Positions 10,157-19,986 of a stretch of 64,000 nt of DNA are shown piece after piece; position 1 is the stretch's first letter, and each line of letters begins with the position of its first letter. The stretch comes from Gracilariopsis chorda. Lineage: Eukaryota > Rhodophyta > Florideophyceae > Gracilariales > Gracilariaceae. The notes under the pieces were generated by a model. The model saw only the letters and a program-made list of their open reading frames with translations. It was not told the DNA's origin and searched no databases. The stretch lies in assembly GCA_003194525.1 (NCBI GenBank), contig NBIV01000173.1, positions 1 to 64,000 of the forward strand, given 5' to 3'. The position numbers and the translations under genes are program-made.

Positions 10157-11194
10157 CTAAAGTTCTTTAGCGCGAGCGTTTTGAGCTACAAGCATAATCA
10201 TCATTTCCATAAGCTGCTGGTGTCGTGTAGCCTCTTCTTGAGCTCTCCTTCTGTTCTCTTCTCGATCCTCTCGACGACACCTCATATCCTCCTCTCTACG
10301 CCGTTGCTCTTGCAACAGCGACATTTGAAAAAGCTGGTAAAAATTATCTCCTTCGGTTTCCCTTGATGTGCGTGAGAGACGAGCTTGGGACCTCTTTAAG
10401 ACGATGGGGCGCACTCCCATAGTCTGGCGTGGACTATCAACAGAATCAGCGAGAGTGTTGCTCGGGGTGGCGGGAACGTGCTCAACATTTGGCGAGTTCG
10501 GGGCAGCGAACTCGTTTTCATCGGCGTCCATTGTGTCATCAGCTTCGTCATCACTGCTCGGTAGAATTCCACCAATAGTCTCTTCTGCACCTACACCTTC
10601 GCCTATGTCAGCTCTCTCGCACATACGAAAGCGTAAACGCTTAGCTCGTCGCACGTCATCCGGCATCCGTGGATCGCCGGTTGGAATTTTACGACGGTGG
10701 AGTGTAGCAAACGTACGCTTGATACTATCCACAGTGCGGTTTTCTACGAAAAATGTCTCGCCGTGCTCTTTTGCAACCATATCCCACTCCTCTTTACAAA
10801 GAGGTAGATACTTCTCAATTACATTCAATACACTTTCGAATTCTTTTTGCGTAAAGCCGATACCTCGACTAGAACCAGAACGGCGGCTGCCTCGCTGACG
10901 AGGTCGCAGTCTCGGACGATGAGCAATGGTAGGAGTATGACCACCATTTCCAAGTCCATATGCCTGGGAACGGGACTGCAAAGCCGCTGTAGAAGTTGCG
11001 CGTGCAAAAGGCGCATTCTGCGAAAGCACGGCACCGGCAGTGCGTGGAGGCGGTCGAGAAGCGCCCAGCAATGGCGCCGGGGTAGTGAGGGGCTGCGGAG
11101 AAGAATCAACAGATAGAGGTTCTTCAACGGGAGTGGTTGAAGCAAATCCGGAAGTCGGTGAAGCGGAGTGAAAATGGATGTCTGCTGGAGCCAT
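10157..11194 (-). CDS. DUF6818-type Myb/SANT-like protein, 345 aa
   Basis: A single uninterrupted frame from ATG at 11194. Residues 1-110 are Pro/Ser/Thr-rich and end in a basic stretch. Residues about 111-195 form the conserved part: GFTQKEFESVLNVIEKYLP, EEWDMVAKEH, RTVDSIKRTF and the signature KIPTGDPRMPDDVRRAKR. This matches my knowledge of DUF6818, a Myb/SANT-like helical domain seen in red algae and oomycetes. An acidic linker follows, then an Arg/Glu-rich coiled coil to the C-terminus (about 290-345). DNA binding and coiled-coil dimerisation are inferred. Such proteins occur in large families in some red algae and may descend from transposons; no inverted repeats were found flanking it. 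It sits 119 bp from the LTR of element 1. Confidence 0.8.
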   Translation of the reverse strand: MAPADIHFHSASPTSGFASTTPVEEPLSVDSSPQPLTTPAPLLGASRPPPRTAGAVLSQNAPFARATSTAALQSRSQAYGLGNGGHTPTIAHRPRLRPRQRGSRRSGSSRGIGFTQKEFESVLNVIEKYLPLCKEEWDMVAKEHGETFFVENRTVDSIKRTFATLHRRKIPTGDPRMPDDVRRAKRLRFRMCERADIGEGVGAEETIGGILPSSDDEADDTMDADENEFAAPNSPNVEHVPATPSNTLADSVDSPRQTMGVRPIVLKRSQARLSRTSRETEGDNFYQLFQMSLLQEQRRREEDMRCRREDREENRRRAQEEATRHQQLMEMMIMLVAQNARAKEL

Positions 11195-11738
11195 CTGAAG
11201 GACAACGGTTCCGGACTTGAAACTGCAGGGAGGCGGGAGGGGGAAGGGAGGGGCGGGTGTTTGGTGGTAAATGGTACGTAAGCCCGCCTTTCAAGAAGGT
11301 CGTTCTCAACGCTCAGAGTATGCGTAGCGCGCTTTCTCTTATTGCGCGCCAAAATTTGATATTTGCTACATTGGAGCAATCTGTCTGACGAGTGGGTGGC
11401 ATAACCACTTCGAGCGGTTTGCGCACACTCTTTTGGTGCAAATGCTATTAATTTGAGTACACGCATTTTGCGATTTGTGTTTTTAGGAGTGACCCAATAG
11501 TTGACGCAGAAATTTGAGCTTGGCAGGATATGTTTTGTCGGCCTGTTTTGTCAAGGGTTGGGAACAGGTAACCCTTAACCCAGGGTTACCAACGGTACCA
11601 ACGGTACGAACTTCGCAGCTAACCGTTGGCGGCAGCGTTACCGTTTACTTGTAACTATCGGAACGCCACTCATACTCCAGTGCAGGTCGACGACATGAAG
11701 AGTGCAGACAGCAGGGCGCACGCCACAGCTCGGAGATC
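11195..11738. other. Intergenic, with a perfect hairpin
   Basis: Upstream region of the DUF6818-type gene. No convincing coding sequence. At 11567-11590 there is a perfect 9-bp stem (GGTAACCCT/AGGGTTACC) with loop TAACCC, followed by two short repeats of aacggtac. Confidence 0.6.
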
Positions 11739-11906
11739 ATTCGTGTGAACTGATTTGGGTGAACATAGGTAGCTTTCACACAGGACTGCAAGCGCGAGCG
11801 CTGCTTGAAGGGAAAGTGGTTTATTCGTGTGAACTGATTTGGGCTGAACAGACGTAGTTTTCACACAGAATTACAAGCGCGAACGGTGCTTGAAAAGAAT
11901 GTGGTT
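11739..11906 (+). repeat. Tandem duplication, 84-bp unit, two copies
   Basis: Two adjacent units begin with attcgtgtgaactgatttgg at 11739 and 11823 and share tttcacacag, caagcgcga and gcttgaa blocks in the same order. The copies differ at scattered positions, so the duplication is not recent. Function unknown. Confidence 0.85.
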
Positions 11907-13648
11907 CATGGCAGAGGCAGAAACTGGCTGATATGGAATATTTCAACGCACGGGAAAGACAGCGTAGATGGCAGTGATTGGTGTGGTGTCACTACGAGGG
12001 CTAGAGTGGCAGAGAGCTTTGTACAAACGGGGACTGGTGCGGCGAGAGGTGGAATTGCGCCGTGTGCCCTTTTTGTACGCAGATTATGTAGGTGGGGGTA
12101 CGTGGAAGTAGTGGTACAAGGTGGTAAGCATTAGATGGCAACCAAGGTTGTAACGTTTAGCTAATGGTTGTTGCAAACGATGGAAATGTGTAGTACGGCA
12201 GCGCTTTGGGCTGCGTGATGTGGCGTCGCGGACTATTGGCAGGACGGGCGCTGAAGGCGTGGGAGAGAGGAGATTCGCATAGACGACTGCGCGGCGAGGG
12301 AGGGTGCAAGAGGAAGGGGCTAATTGGTGGCTGACAGAGGCATGACGAGCGAGGAATGTGTACCATGCACAGTAGTAGTGTACGTACACTGGAGGGGTTG
12401 TGACCAAGAGCTAGGAAGGACAAGGTGGGACTGGATCCCGACTGGATGTGTTCAGGGCTGGGCTGAGTGCGGAGCTGTGGGATGAGAAAAAGTGCTGGAG
12501 GGCAGATATGAATTGATGGTGGCGGGTTGCGGTATGAGATGTAGGGGTATTTGGATTGTAAGGGAAATGAGATGCAACACGGGGGGGGGGTGGGATTTGT
12601 GATATGTTACGGATGGCTGCGGAATGTGGTTCGTGGAGGGCAGAGCGTTGTGACATGTAATTGGTGCAGTATGAGCGGAGGACAAAACCGACAAGATATT
12701 GGTAGGAGGGGGGATGGATGCAAATGAGGACGGGAGGGAAAGCAATGGCGGCGAATGGGGGAAGAAGATATGGGGCGACGTTAGGGTACAGCCAATGCAG
12801 CGAGGTGAAGAGATATGTTTGAAAAGCGGGAATGTGTCGTTGGCGAAGGGGCTGGAATGGGAGGCGAGTTTGGGGGGGGGAGAAGAAATGAAAAAATCGG
12901 GGGGTGGCGGAGGAGGGGTGGGGGTTTGTGTGTGCGATATTGGTGCTGGAAGGGGGTGTGTGCCGTAGATAGTGGGGGTGGTGGTGCAGGGGCTGACGTG
13001 CCGTGGCAGCGGTGGGTGGGTGGCGGGAAAGTGGGGGGGGGGGGCGAGCACGGCACAGCACGTGTTTGGCGCTGCAAATGCGAGATTCTGTTGCGGCGGC
13101 TGGCGCTGCGATTGGACGAGGCGCGTGTGCAGAATGTGCGCGCAAATCAGCGCGCGCGCAGAGTAGCGACGTGGGTGGAACAGAAAGGAGGGGAGCGAGC
13201 CGTTCGGAGGCGAACAGACGCGGCGCGCGGCGCTTGGCGACGCGAACGGGCGCGGCGCGGCAGATATTGAACGGATGGCGCACAACGCGCCATGCGCCCG
13301 CACGCCATCCGCCGCGCAGCGCCGCTTGCAGCGCGCTCGCGCCCAAAATATCCCATCGCCAAATCGCGCGCTGCGTGTAATTTGGCCATTCTGCGCGCGC
13401 CCCGCCGCTCCATTGGCGCGCGCACTGCACGGCGCGCCGCTCCGCCATCCGCCCCGCCCGTGCCCAATCAGCGCCCCCCCGCGCGTCAAGATATTTTGCA
13501 ACATCCCGCCCCCCCCCCCCCCAACGCGTCCGACGCGCATATCTTCCCCTAGCAGATTTCCTCAGCCGCGTCGCTTCATCGCCACACACTCAACTCCCTC
13601 GCTCCCCCCCCCACCCAAACCCTCCATTTCCCCCGCTCCTACTCATAT
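11907..13648. promoter_or_regulatory. GC-rich, strand-asymmetric probable bidirectional promoter region
   Basis: From about 12400 to 13260 the plus strand is G-rich with runs of 10 G (12581-12590) and 12 G (13033-13044). A CpG-dense core with many gcgcgc words lies at about 13130-13490. From about 13500 the plus strand becomes C-rich, with a run of 14 C (13509-13522) and C/T-rich sequence leading into the ARID gene. This mirror pattern is what two divergent transcripts with C/T-rich leaders would give. Long C-rich reading frames on the minus strand (12411-13589) are low complexity and are not called as genes. Confidence 0.5.
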
Positions 13649-15172
13649 ATGCAAGCCCCCTCTTCCCAACTTCACCAACTCCCAAGCCCTCCTCTTTCCT
13701 CTACCCCATTCGCACCGTTCCCAGTTGCTCCCCTCCTTCATCGTCTTCCACCCCATCCACCGATCCCCTCCCCTCTCTCTCCCCCTCTTCTTCAAATCAT
13801 GCAGCCGCCAACCCCACAGCCCGCTTTCTACGCCCAGTACCCCACCGCCGTTCTCCCCTCTTCGCAACCCGCTATGCCCCCTCCCCCTCCCGCCTACCCC
13901 ACCTACATCCCTCACTCAGCTGCCCCGCAGCAATACATCTACCCTCCCCAACCCTATCCACCGCAGTCGCCCTACGTGCTATCCGTACCGCCGCCGCCCT
14001 CCTCACAGCCGCAGTACCATCCGCTGCCCACCGCCTCAATGCCCATCTCCCACCCGCACGTCCAGCTAGTCCCGCAGTATCTGCCTTCTCCCGCCGCTAT
14101 CACCTCCCCGCATCTCCCTGGCTACATTCCGCACAAGACCGTCGCCGAGCGCGACCGCTTCTACTCCAAGCTCCATGCCTTTCGCGACCGCATTGGCCAA
14201 CCCATTCAACGTCTGCCCACGCTCGGCTTCAAGGAACTCGATCTGTGGATACTGTATAACGAGGTCACCAAACGAAACGGCATAGACACCGTCATCGCCA
14301 ACAAGCAATGGAAGGAAGTGGCTGAGGCGCTTCAACTGCCCAGCTCCTGCACCGACTCCGGCTTTCGTCTCCGCCTGCACTACAAAAAGTATCTCGAGGC
14401 CTTTGAACGAGAGTACTTCAAACCTACCGCCCTTGCCAAACCTTTGCGTTCCGCAAAAAAACGCCCCTCTACTTCCACTACATCCGTCGCATCGGCAATA
14501 ACGCAGCCCGCAGAGGACAACGACACTGCCTCCGCTGGAAGTGGCACCTCTGCGCACACAAGCAGCACGCCTCACACACCCTCTAGCTCAAATGCGTCGC
14601 GGAAGAGAGCGTCTCCACGCCACACCATCTCCAAGACAAAAAAGAAGCGCCGTAGCAGCGTAGAGGCTGTGCTTGCGCAGAAGCCGAAAGAAGACACAGT
14701 GCCCACGTCGCCGTCGAAATTGCAACAAACCACCAACCAATGCGTACCGCAATGTAATACACCAAGTACTGTACCAGACAGTAGTAAGCGCTCCTCAAAG
14801 ACTAACACACCGTCTGTTCCGTCATCACCTGATCTTCGGGTAATGCCCAGTTTGCTTCGGGTGCTGCACCCGAAGAAGGACGAGGCGGCTGACAACGCAC
14901 GTGAGGACAAACCCGAGTGCGTACCACCCTCGCATCATGATGATGACAGACGGAGTGAAGACAACAAAGTGGACTTTTCTGTGCTGGGCAATTCGTCGCT
15001 CAAGCGGTATGCAAAGGTGTATCATATGGAGGCACCGGTCGAGGCCATCAGTGAAGGCAACAGCAGACGGCAACTCGCCGACAGTGTTGCTAAGCACTTT
15101 TTGGCCACTCCGCTCAAACATGACGAGACCGAGACTCTACTAAGATTCATTCAAGCGGTAAGAAAGTCATGA
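13649..15172 (+). CDS. ARID protein with C-terminal SAP30-like Sin3-binding domain, 507 aa
   Basis: Residues 1-160 are Pro/Tyr/Gln-rich. Residues about 167-257 are an ARID/BRIGHT DNA-binding domain: FYSKLHAFRDRIGQP, KELDLWILYNEVTKRNG, WKEVAEAL and LRLHYKKYLEAFE. A basic, Ser/Thr-rich linker with Lys/Arg clusters (likely nuclear localisation, e.g. KTKKKRR) follows. Residues about 441-505 resemble the SAP30 Sin3-binding domain: LGNSSLKRYAKVYHM, SRRQLADSVAKHF, ETETLLRFIQAVRK, matching the family pattern L-x3-L-x-RY, then QL-x3-V-x-HF, then E-x2-x-FIQA-x-K. Inferred role: chromatin-bound subunit of a Sin3-histone deacetylase complex. The start could instead be the ATG at 13799, because the 150 bases before it are C/T-rich like a leader. 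No intron. Confidence 0.85.
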   Translation: MQAPSSQLHQLPSPPLSSTPFAPFPVAPLLHRLPPHPPIPSPLSPPLLQIMQPPTPQPAFYAQYPTAVLPSSQPAMPPPPPAYPTYIPHSAAPQQYIYPPQPYPPQSPYVLSVPPPPSSQPQYHPLPTASMPISHPHVQLVPQYLPSPAAITSPHLPGYIPHKTVAERDRFYSKLHAFRDRIGQPIQRLPTLGFKELDLWILYNEVTKRNGIDTVIANKQWKEVAEALQLPSSCTDSGFRLRLHYKKYLEAFEREYFKPTALAKPLRSAKKRPSTSTTSVASAITQPAEDNDTASAGSGTSAHTSSTPHTPSSSNASRKRASPRHTISKTKKKRRSSVEAVLAQKPKEDTVPTSPSKLQQTTNQCVPQCNTPSTVPDSSKRSSKTNTPSVPSSPDLRVMPSLLRVLHPKKDEAADNAREDKPECVPPSHHDDDRRSEDNKVDFSVLGNSSLKRYAKVYHMEAPVEAISEGNSRRQLADSVAKHFLATPLKHDETETLLRFIQAVRKS

Positions 15173-15848
15173 TAAACTTCACTAAGCAAACAAACGAACT
15201 ATTGTCGTAGATGAGATAGCTGTGCACGGGTACGCGGGTAGGGTGCAGATAAATGTACAATACTAATAACGGTACAACGGTACATGATCGAGCTGCAAAC
15301 GGGGGTAGCATCATGCCCTCTTGGTGTAAAATGAAGTAATCTCAGGGTGAGATATGACAAGCCGGACATGTAATATCTTCGCCGTGAGGAGGAGCGAATG
15401 GGCTCAGCCACAATGGTGGCCACGTGCGCGATTCAGGCGGTGTTCGTGCAGCCAGTGCGCCGAACACCATTGCATGAATTGGCTGCTGCAGCGCTTCTGC
15501 GATTTGCAACGAAGGAGCACATACAACGCGGTGGACACGTGCGCGCGCAGATAGAAAGCTTTTCGGAGCGCAGATACCGATCACGCGCCAAAGTTGCTGC
15601 GGCGTGCGTGGCACAGCTCAGCAGCCGCGACCAGAGGCGGTTCGCGGACAGTCTGCACACTTCTGATTCGAACGTCGTATGGGTGCACATTTCGTCAACG
15701 ACGAGCTCGTGCCGCCGTCCTCACTCACGCTTATCGGCATCACACTTAAACAACTCGCGTCGCCCTCACCCTTCACCTTGCCCCTCCGCCCCGATTTCAC
15801 CCTTCTCCCCATCAATCCCCCCCTCCCCGCCCCCCTTTCCCACCCACC
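15173..15848. other. Intergenic, probable promoter of the phosphatase gene
   Basis: Separates the ARID and phosphatase genes. The last 100 bases before 15849 are strongly C/T-rich, ending in a good ATG context (cacccaccatgacc), like the leader of the ARID gene. Short overlapping frames here show no recognisable domain. Confidence 0.5.
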
Positions 15849-17024
15849 ATGACCGTTTCCAACACCACTGCATTTCTTTCTCCCCTTCCCCTGCATCCCA
15901 AATCCTCATCCCCTTCCACTTCCATCTCCAAAACTACCGCCCGCCGTCAACAGCTCTTCCGTTGCGCTGTCGCCGCACCTTCCCATGCCTTCGCACCTGA
16001 CCCTTACAACAGTAACCCCCAGTCTTCCGTATTCAACCCTCTTCCAAACCGCCAACACATCACCACTCCCTCCCTTCCGGCCAATCCGTACCGACTTACC
16101 GTTGTATCTTCCGAAAGCCAGCGCCTCGAAACAATTTTCGCCTCCGTTCGCGACATCATTTCCAGAACCCAAGGTGCAGTTCGCGAATGGCGCACCCTCA
16201 GTTCCACAGCGCTCGATGCATCCGCCCTGCTCCCGTCCACCATCGACCTTGACGCCTTTCGCACTCAACTCTACCGCACTGGCCGTCATCTCGCCGCAGA
16301 TGTCATTGTACAGGAAGAATCCCTCGCACGCTGCCCGAAGCGTCTAGCCGTTTTTGATCTCGATTCTACTCTTATTGCCCAGGAAACAATTGATGAGCTC
16401 GCCTCCGAACTCAACGTCCAGAACGAAGTCAAAGCCATCACCCACCGCGCCATGAACGGTGAGATTGCCTTCAGAGATGCGCTTTCCGAACGCGTCTCAT
16501 TGCTCAAGGGTTTGCCTCTTAAAGCATTGGACGGAGTCAAGAATAGAGTCGTTTTCACCCCGGGAGCTGCAGAGCTCATTCGCGCTCTAAAAGCTATGGG
16601 ATGTCAGACAGCTGTTGTATCGGGCGGCTTTCACTTCCTTGCCGACCACGTGCGCGAAGTTCTCAACCTTGACTACGCGTTTGCAAACCGCTTGGAAGTT
16701 GACAAACACCACGTGCTCACAGGGCGTACAGTGGGCGAGATCGTGGATGCAGAGTACAAGGAACGCACACTTCAGATGCTTGCAGAGCGTCTGAGTCTTG
16801 ATGCTGAACAGGTTCTAGCTGTAGGTGACGGTTCCAATGACCTGCTTATGATGCATAGAGCGGGATTGGGTGTTGCCTTCAACGCCAAACCCTCGGTTCA
16901 AGACCGCGCCAAGTTTCGCGTTAATCAGAGGTCCCTGGTTGATGTGCTCTATTTGTTGGGATTGTCTCAGGATCAAATCCAGCAGCTGGTTGGTACAGGA
17001 CAGTCGCGAGTTCCCCAGTCTTAG
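15849..17024 (+). CDS. Phosphoserine phosphatase, probably plastid-targeted, 391 aa
   Basis: Hydrolyses O-phosphoserine to serine, last step of the phosphorylated serine pathway. HAD-family motifs are complete: motif I FDLDSTLI (Asp170 and Asp172), motif II VVSGGFHF (Ser258), a conserved Lys in AKPS (Lys347), and motif III VGDGSNDLLM (Asp327, Asp331). TPGAAELI and the cap region between motifs I and II fit SerB. Residues about 80-160 look like the N-terminal ACT-like part of longer SerB enzymes. The first about 75 residues are Ser/Thr/Pro/Arg-rich with almost no acidic residues, as in transit peptides. Uninterrupted frame; same strand as the ARID gene. Confidence 0.93.
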   Translation: MTVSNTTAFLSPLPLHPKSSSPSTSISKTTARRQQLFRCAVAAPSHAFAPDPYNSNPQSSVFNPLPNRQHITTPSLPANPYRLTVVSSESQRLETIFASVRDIISRTQGAVREWRTLSSTALDASALLPSTIDLDAFRTQLYRTGRHLAADVIVQEESLARCPKRLAVFDLDSTLIAQETIDELASELNVQNEVKAITHRAMNGEIAFRDALSERVSLLKGLPLKALDGVKNRVVFTPGAAELIRALKAMGCQTAVVSGGFHFLADHVREVLNLDYAFANRLEVDKHHVLTGRTVGEIVDAEYKERTLQMLAERLSLDAEQVLAVGDGSNDLLMMHRAGLGVAFNAKPSVQDRAKFRVNQRSLVDVLYLLGLSQDQIQQLVGTGQSRVPQS

Positions 17025-18174
17025 AAGGACATGTACGTCAAAGGTACTGTCACAGACAAGAGCTTGTTAGACCTGAGAGCTACCATCGCTACCGTTGGTA
17101 CAAGAAACGCTACTCCAGTTTCATATTTTGCCAACAACCGTGCCGTAATGCTTCAGCAAATCCTCACAGACTGAGAGAACGCGGAGCGGCAGCACTGCTC
17201 ACAGTTTCGCATTAATCATTCTCGCGTCCAAGCATTCTCCAATGAGACCATCAGTTATTCACCGCTCATCCGCCTCATGTACTTGGTTTGCATGAGCAGT
17301 TGGCTCCGATGCTCACGCCGGATTTTGCAGATCAGTTGATCATACCGTACTAGCGCTTCGTTATTACATGGAGAACATGGTCTTCGCTTCACAGGGTTTA
17401 CGTCGAACTGTGATAAGCTGAGCCCTTTTTGGCTGTAAGATAGATCGGAAAAGTGTTCCTTTGGTGGGAACAAAGCCCACACCTTGAACATCAAAAGCCT
17501 GTCTGCAAGGAGAAACACATGGTCTTCCAGATAGGACACCGTAAACGATAGAAATATTTATGCCGCAAGTGACAAAGTCTCATTCCGACTTTACGTAAGT
17601 AGAATACCTCGACGTAAAAGGCCCTCTTTCAGGGGTGTGTTCCAATCGATTGAATTGCAATTGATCCCACTCTCAAAGATGGGAATCACGGATTGCTAAT
17701 CTTGATCAAGATTGCAATTCGATGGCTCTTTCTTCAGCAATCTTACCATCGGATTGCAAGATTGGGGCCCATCAAATGTAGCCGTTACCAAAAACTTCTA
17801 CCGTTGTAGATCATGGTTTGATACCTGGCGGAACGTACGTTCTGGAATGTGGATTTCGTTCAGAAAGCAATGGACTTTTGCAGTTATAGAGCGCGGCGTC
17901 TTGTGCGAAATTGAAGGCACGATTGCGGTGAGGTCGTGGGATTGTTCCTGGGATTGCGTCGAACATGATAGATTGCAATCGGGACACTGCAGTTGCAGAA
18001 GAAATAAAGATTTTGATATCGGAGAAAACCCATCCCCATCGGATTGCTTACATCCCTGCCCGCTTTCCGGGTCTCACTTCCTTAATCCCGTTTTGTACCG
18101 CTCTCACTTATTACAACATAATACCACGACATCCCGGGGATCGTGGGCTATGTGGCAATGGGAAGGGTTAGCGG
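17025..18174. other. Non-coding stretch with recurring gattgca words
   Basis: No gene recognised. Between about 17640 and 18050 the words attgcaa, gattgcaa or gattgc recur at least seven times in both orientations, including gattgcaatc-type palindromes. This may be an old short repeat. Confidence 0.4.
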
Positions 18175-18191
18175 TCTCTCTCTCTCTCTCT
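18175..18191 (+). repeat. (TC)n microsatellite, possible LINE 3' tail
   Basis: A pure TC run lies just beyond the 3' end of the minus-strand LINE, so in LINE orientation it reads (GA)n, a place where non-LTR elements may carry simple-repeat tails. Whether it belongs to the LINE is inferred. Confidence 0.7.
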
Positions 18192-18233
18192 TACGAGTAC
18201 ACTAGTTTAATTCCTACTCTGTGCAGAACGCTT

Positions 18234-18512
18234 CTAGTGAAAGTAGCGTTCTCTCGCTAGGAAAACCAGCATTCGTTCAGGCCACTTTCTGATGATTTCG
18301 AAAACCCCCAGTCCTTGTCGTTCTTGTATAGTTGGCAAGCAAAGTCTTCTTGGCAAGCTCAATGCACATCTTAAAACATAATGATCTACATCGTTTAGCA
18401 CACCCGGCCTACACCTGCAAACCAATCGCCGTTTCGATAAATAAGATCCCACAAGCATGGTGTCTGACCCACTGCTAGTTGCGATAAAGCGACTTCGGCT
18501 TCTCGTTGACAT
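18234..18512 (-). pseudogene. LINE C-terminal Cys/His segment
   Basis: Encodes CRCRPG, then NDVDHYVLRC, then QERQGLGVFEIIRKWPERM. The C-x-C...H-x3-C arrangement followed by a short helical tail is what is found after RNase H in many LINE proteins. A related copy is at 22133-22498 on the other strand. It is out of frame with the RNase H upstream. Confidence 0.75.
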
Positions 18513-18547
18513 ACCATCCTATCGAGTTCCTTAGGGATAACCCTACC

Positions 18548-19093
18548 TTATATAATCGACACACAACGTTTTTTCTTTGTCACTCTTCTTTTCACATCTG
18601 CGTGATCAACTGGAACGGCAATTTGATCCTCAATCTTCAGGTCCAGAGCTGACTTGGCTAATGTACCTACTAAGTCGCTTCGATACAAACCGCAATGACT
18701 CGGTATCCACAGCATCTCGATTTCGCAAAACTTGCTAATCTGATAAAGTAGTTCCGAAACTTGTTGAACTGAAAACGATTGAGTACGCACTGCGCTTCTC
18801 ACATTGTCGATTACACTTTGTGAGTCTGTTACCCATCTGATACGTCCTCGCCAACCATTCGATATTTTTGTGATCACGTTTTGTAGTGCGTGGTATATAG
18901 CGTACGTCTCTGCGAAGAAAGAACATGTACTTACGCCAGCTGGTAAAACCTCTGTTTCCGGTAGGTTCGAATCATTCCACCAAATCGCGTAAGCACTTCC
19001 TCCCACTTCTGAAACCTTTAGTGTTTTCCATTTGAGCGTATTTCCATCTGCGTCCAATATTTCCTCGCTGTTATGTACCACTTCGTAAGCCAT
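18548..19093 (-). pseudogene. LINE RNase H domain
   Basis: RNase H fold with the acid-bearing strands in order: FFAETYAIYHAL (Glu), RWVTDSQSVIDN (Asp) and MLWIPSHCGLYRSDLVGTLA (His and Asp). It would degrade RNA in the RNA:DNA hybrid during target-primed reverse transcription. Frame differs from the neighbouring LINE pieces, so it is not translated as part of an intact polyprotein. Confidence 0.85.
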
Positions 19094-19260
19094 GACAAAC
19101 CCATCGTTATACCGGATGACAGTATTTGGTGCTCTTCCATGCTTCGATTGAAAGTTGTTTACGACTTCCGAATGATTTTCTAACTGTTCTGAATATTCAA
19201 TCGAGCCTGAATACCATCCTTCATCTCATTCAATCGCTGCCCGTGAGGGCTTCATTGTCT

Positions 19261-19986
19261 TTAGCCATTCTGTGCTTCCAACTGAGCCATCACTCCATAT
19301 CTCGCAATCGGCTTCTTGCATACTGTTGAGGGCTTGTAACGCTGGTACCGCTGTTCTTCAATTGGACTTGTCTTGGAACATAAGGTACAATGAACTCTAA
19401 TGTGACTTGTATTCTGTAGCCCTGGTTCCCGCGGTAGTGGTGCCCTGTTCAGCTGTAGTAACCCACACTCTGCAAGCACCTCTTCTGCTGACTTTTTGAA
19501 CGATGATCTTGTCTTTCGTATCCGCGTTGAGGACTCTCTGTTAACTGCTAAGGCAATTGGAGACGGATCCTGATCCGACGATCTTTTTGCTCTCTCATAT
19601 AACCTCGCTGCTTGCGCTGCTGCAATACTATGCATGCTCGATAGATCCAATAACTCCCGTAGCTTGTGTATCGGAGAGGATTTTGTGCATCCAGTTTGAA
19701 TCCTAGATGCCTCGTTTCTGGCCCGTTCTAGTTCCTTCACAGCATATGCAAGGGCGGTTGGAACAACTACACTTGCGGCATATCTTGCAATAGGCTCTGC
19801 AAATCCCGTTCGGAAGGTATTCATCGTTTTCCAGTCGGCGCCCCAGGTAGTTCCTGTCAAACAACGCAGTATGCGCGATCTTGATCTATACTTGGCGGCG
19901 GTTTTGTTGAGGTGGTGATGAAAGTTCAAACGGCAGTCCATGAAGACTCCAAGAAACCTTGCGAACTCCGATAACTGTATCCACAT
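19261..19986 (-). pseudogene. LINE connection region between RT and RNase H
   Basis: Begins with WIQLSEFARFLGVFMDCRLN, the part that follows the RT palm in LINEs (F-LGV), then helical sequence up to a C-x2-C (CTLC) motif. It continues the frame of the RT block once the nested 345-bp element is removed: both sides encode the same MWI residues because of the 9-bp target duplication. Confidence 0.8.

Noticed and set aside
10825-11466. 213-codon minus-strand frame
   Set aside because: Overlaps the DUF6818-type gene in another frame and has no ATG-linked domain.
11567-11590. Telomere-like taacccttaaccc
   Set aside because: Only two units, and better described as the arm and loop of a perfect hairpin.
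12411-13589. Long Pro/Ser/His-rich open frames on the minus strand (392 and 362 codons in two frames)
   Set aside because: Both frames are open because the strand is C-rich and stop-poor; composition is low complexity, no domain is present and neither frame is favoured.
15398-16000. 200-codon plus-strand frame overlapping the phosphatase start
   Set aside because: It ends inside the phosphatase in another frame, with no motif; the C/T-rich leader explains the open frame.
17712-18260. 182-codon plus-strand frame
   Set aside because: No recognisable motif; it runs through the gattgca repeats and the TC microsatellite.
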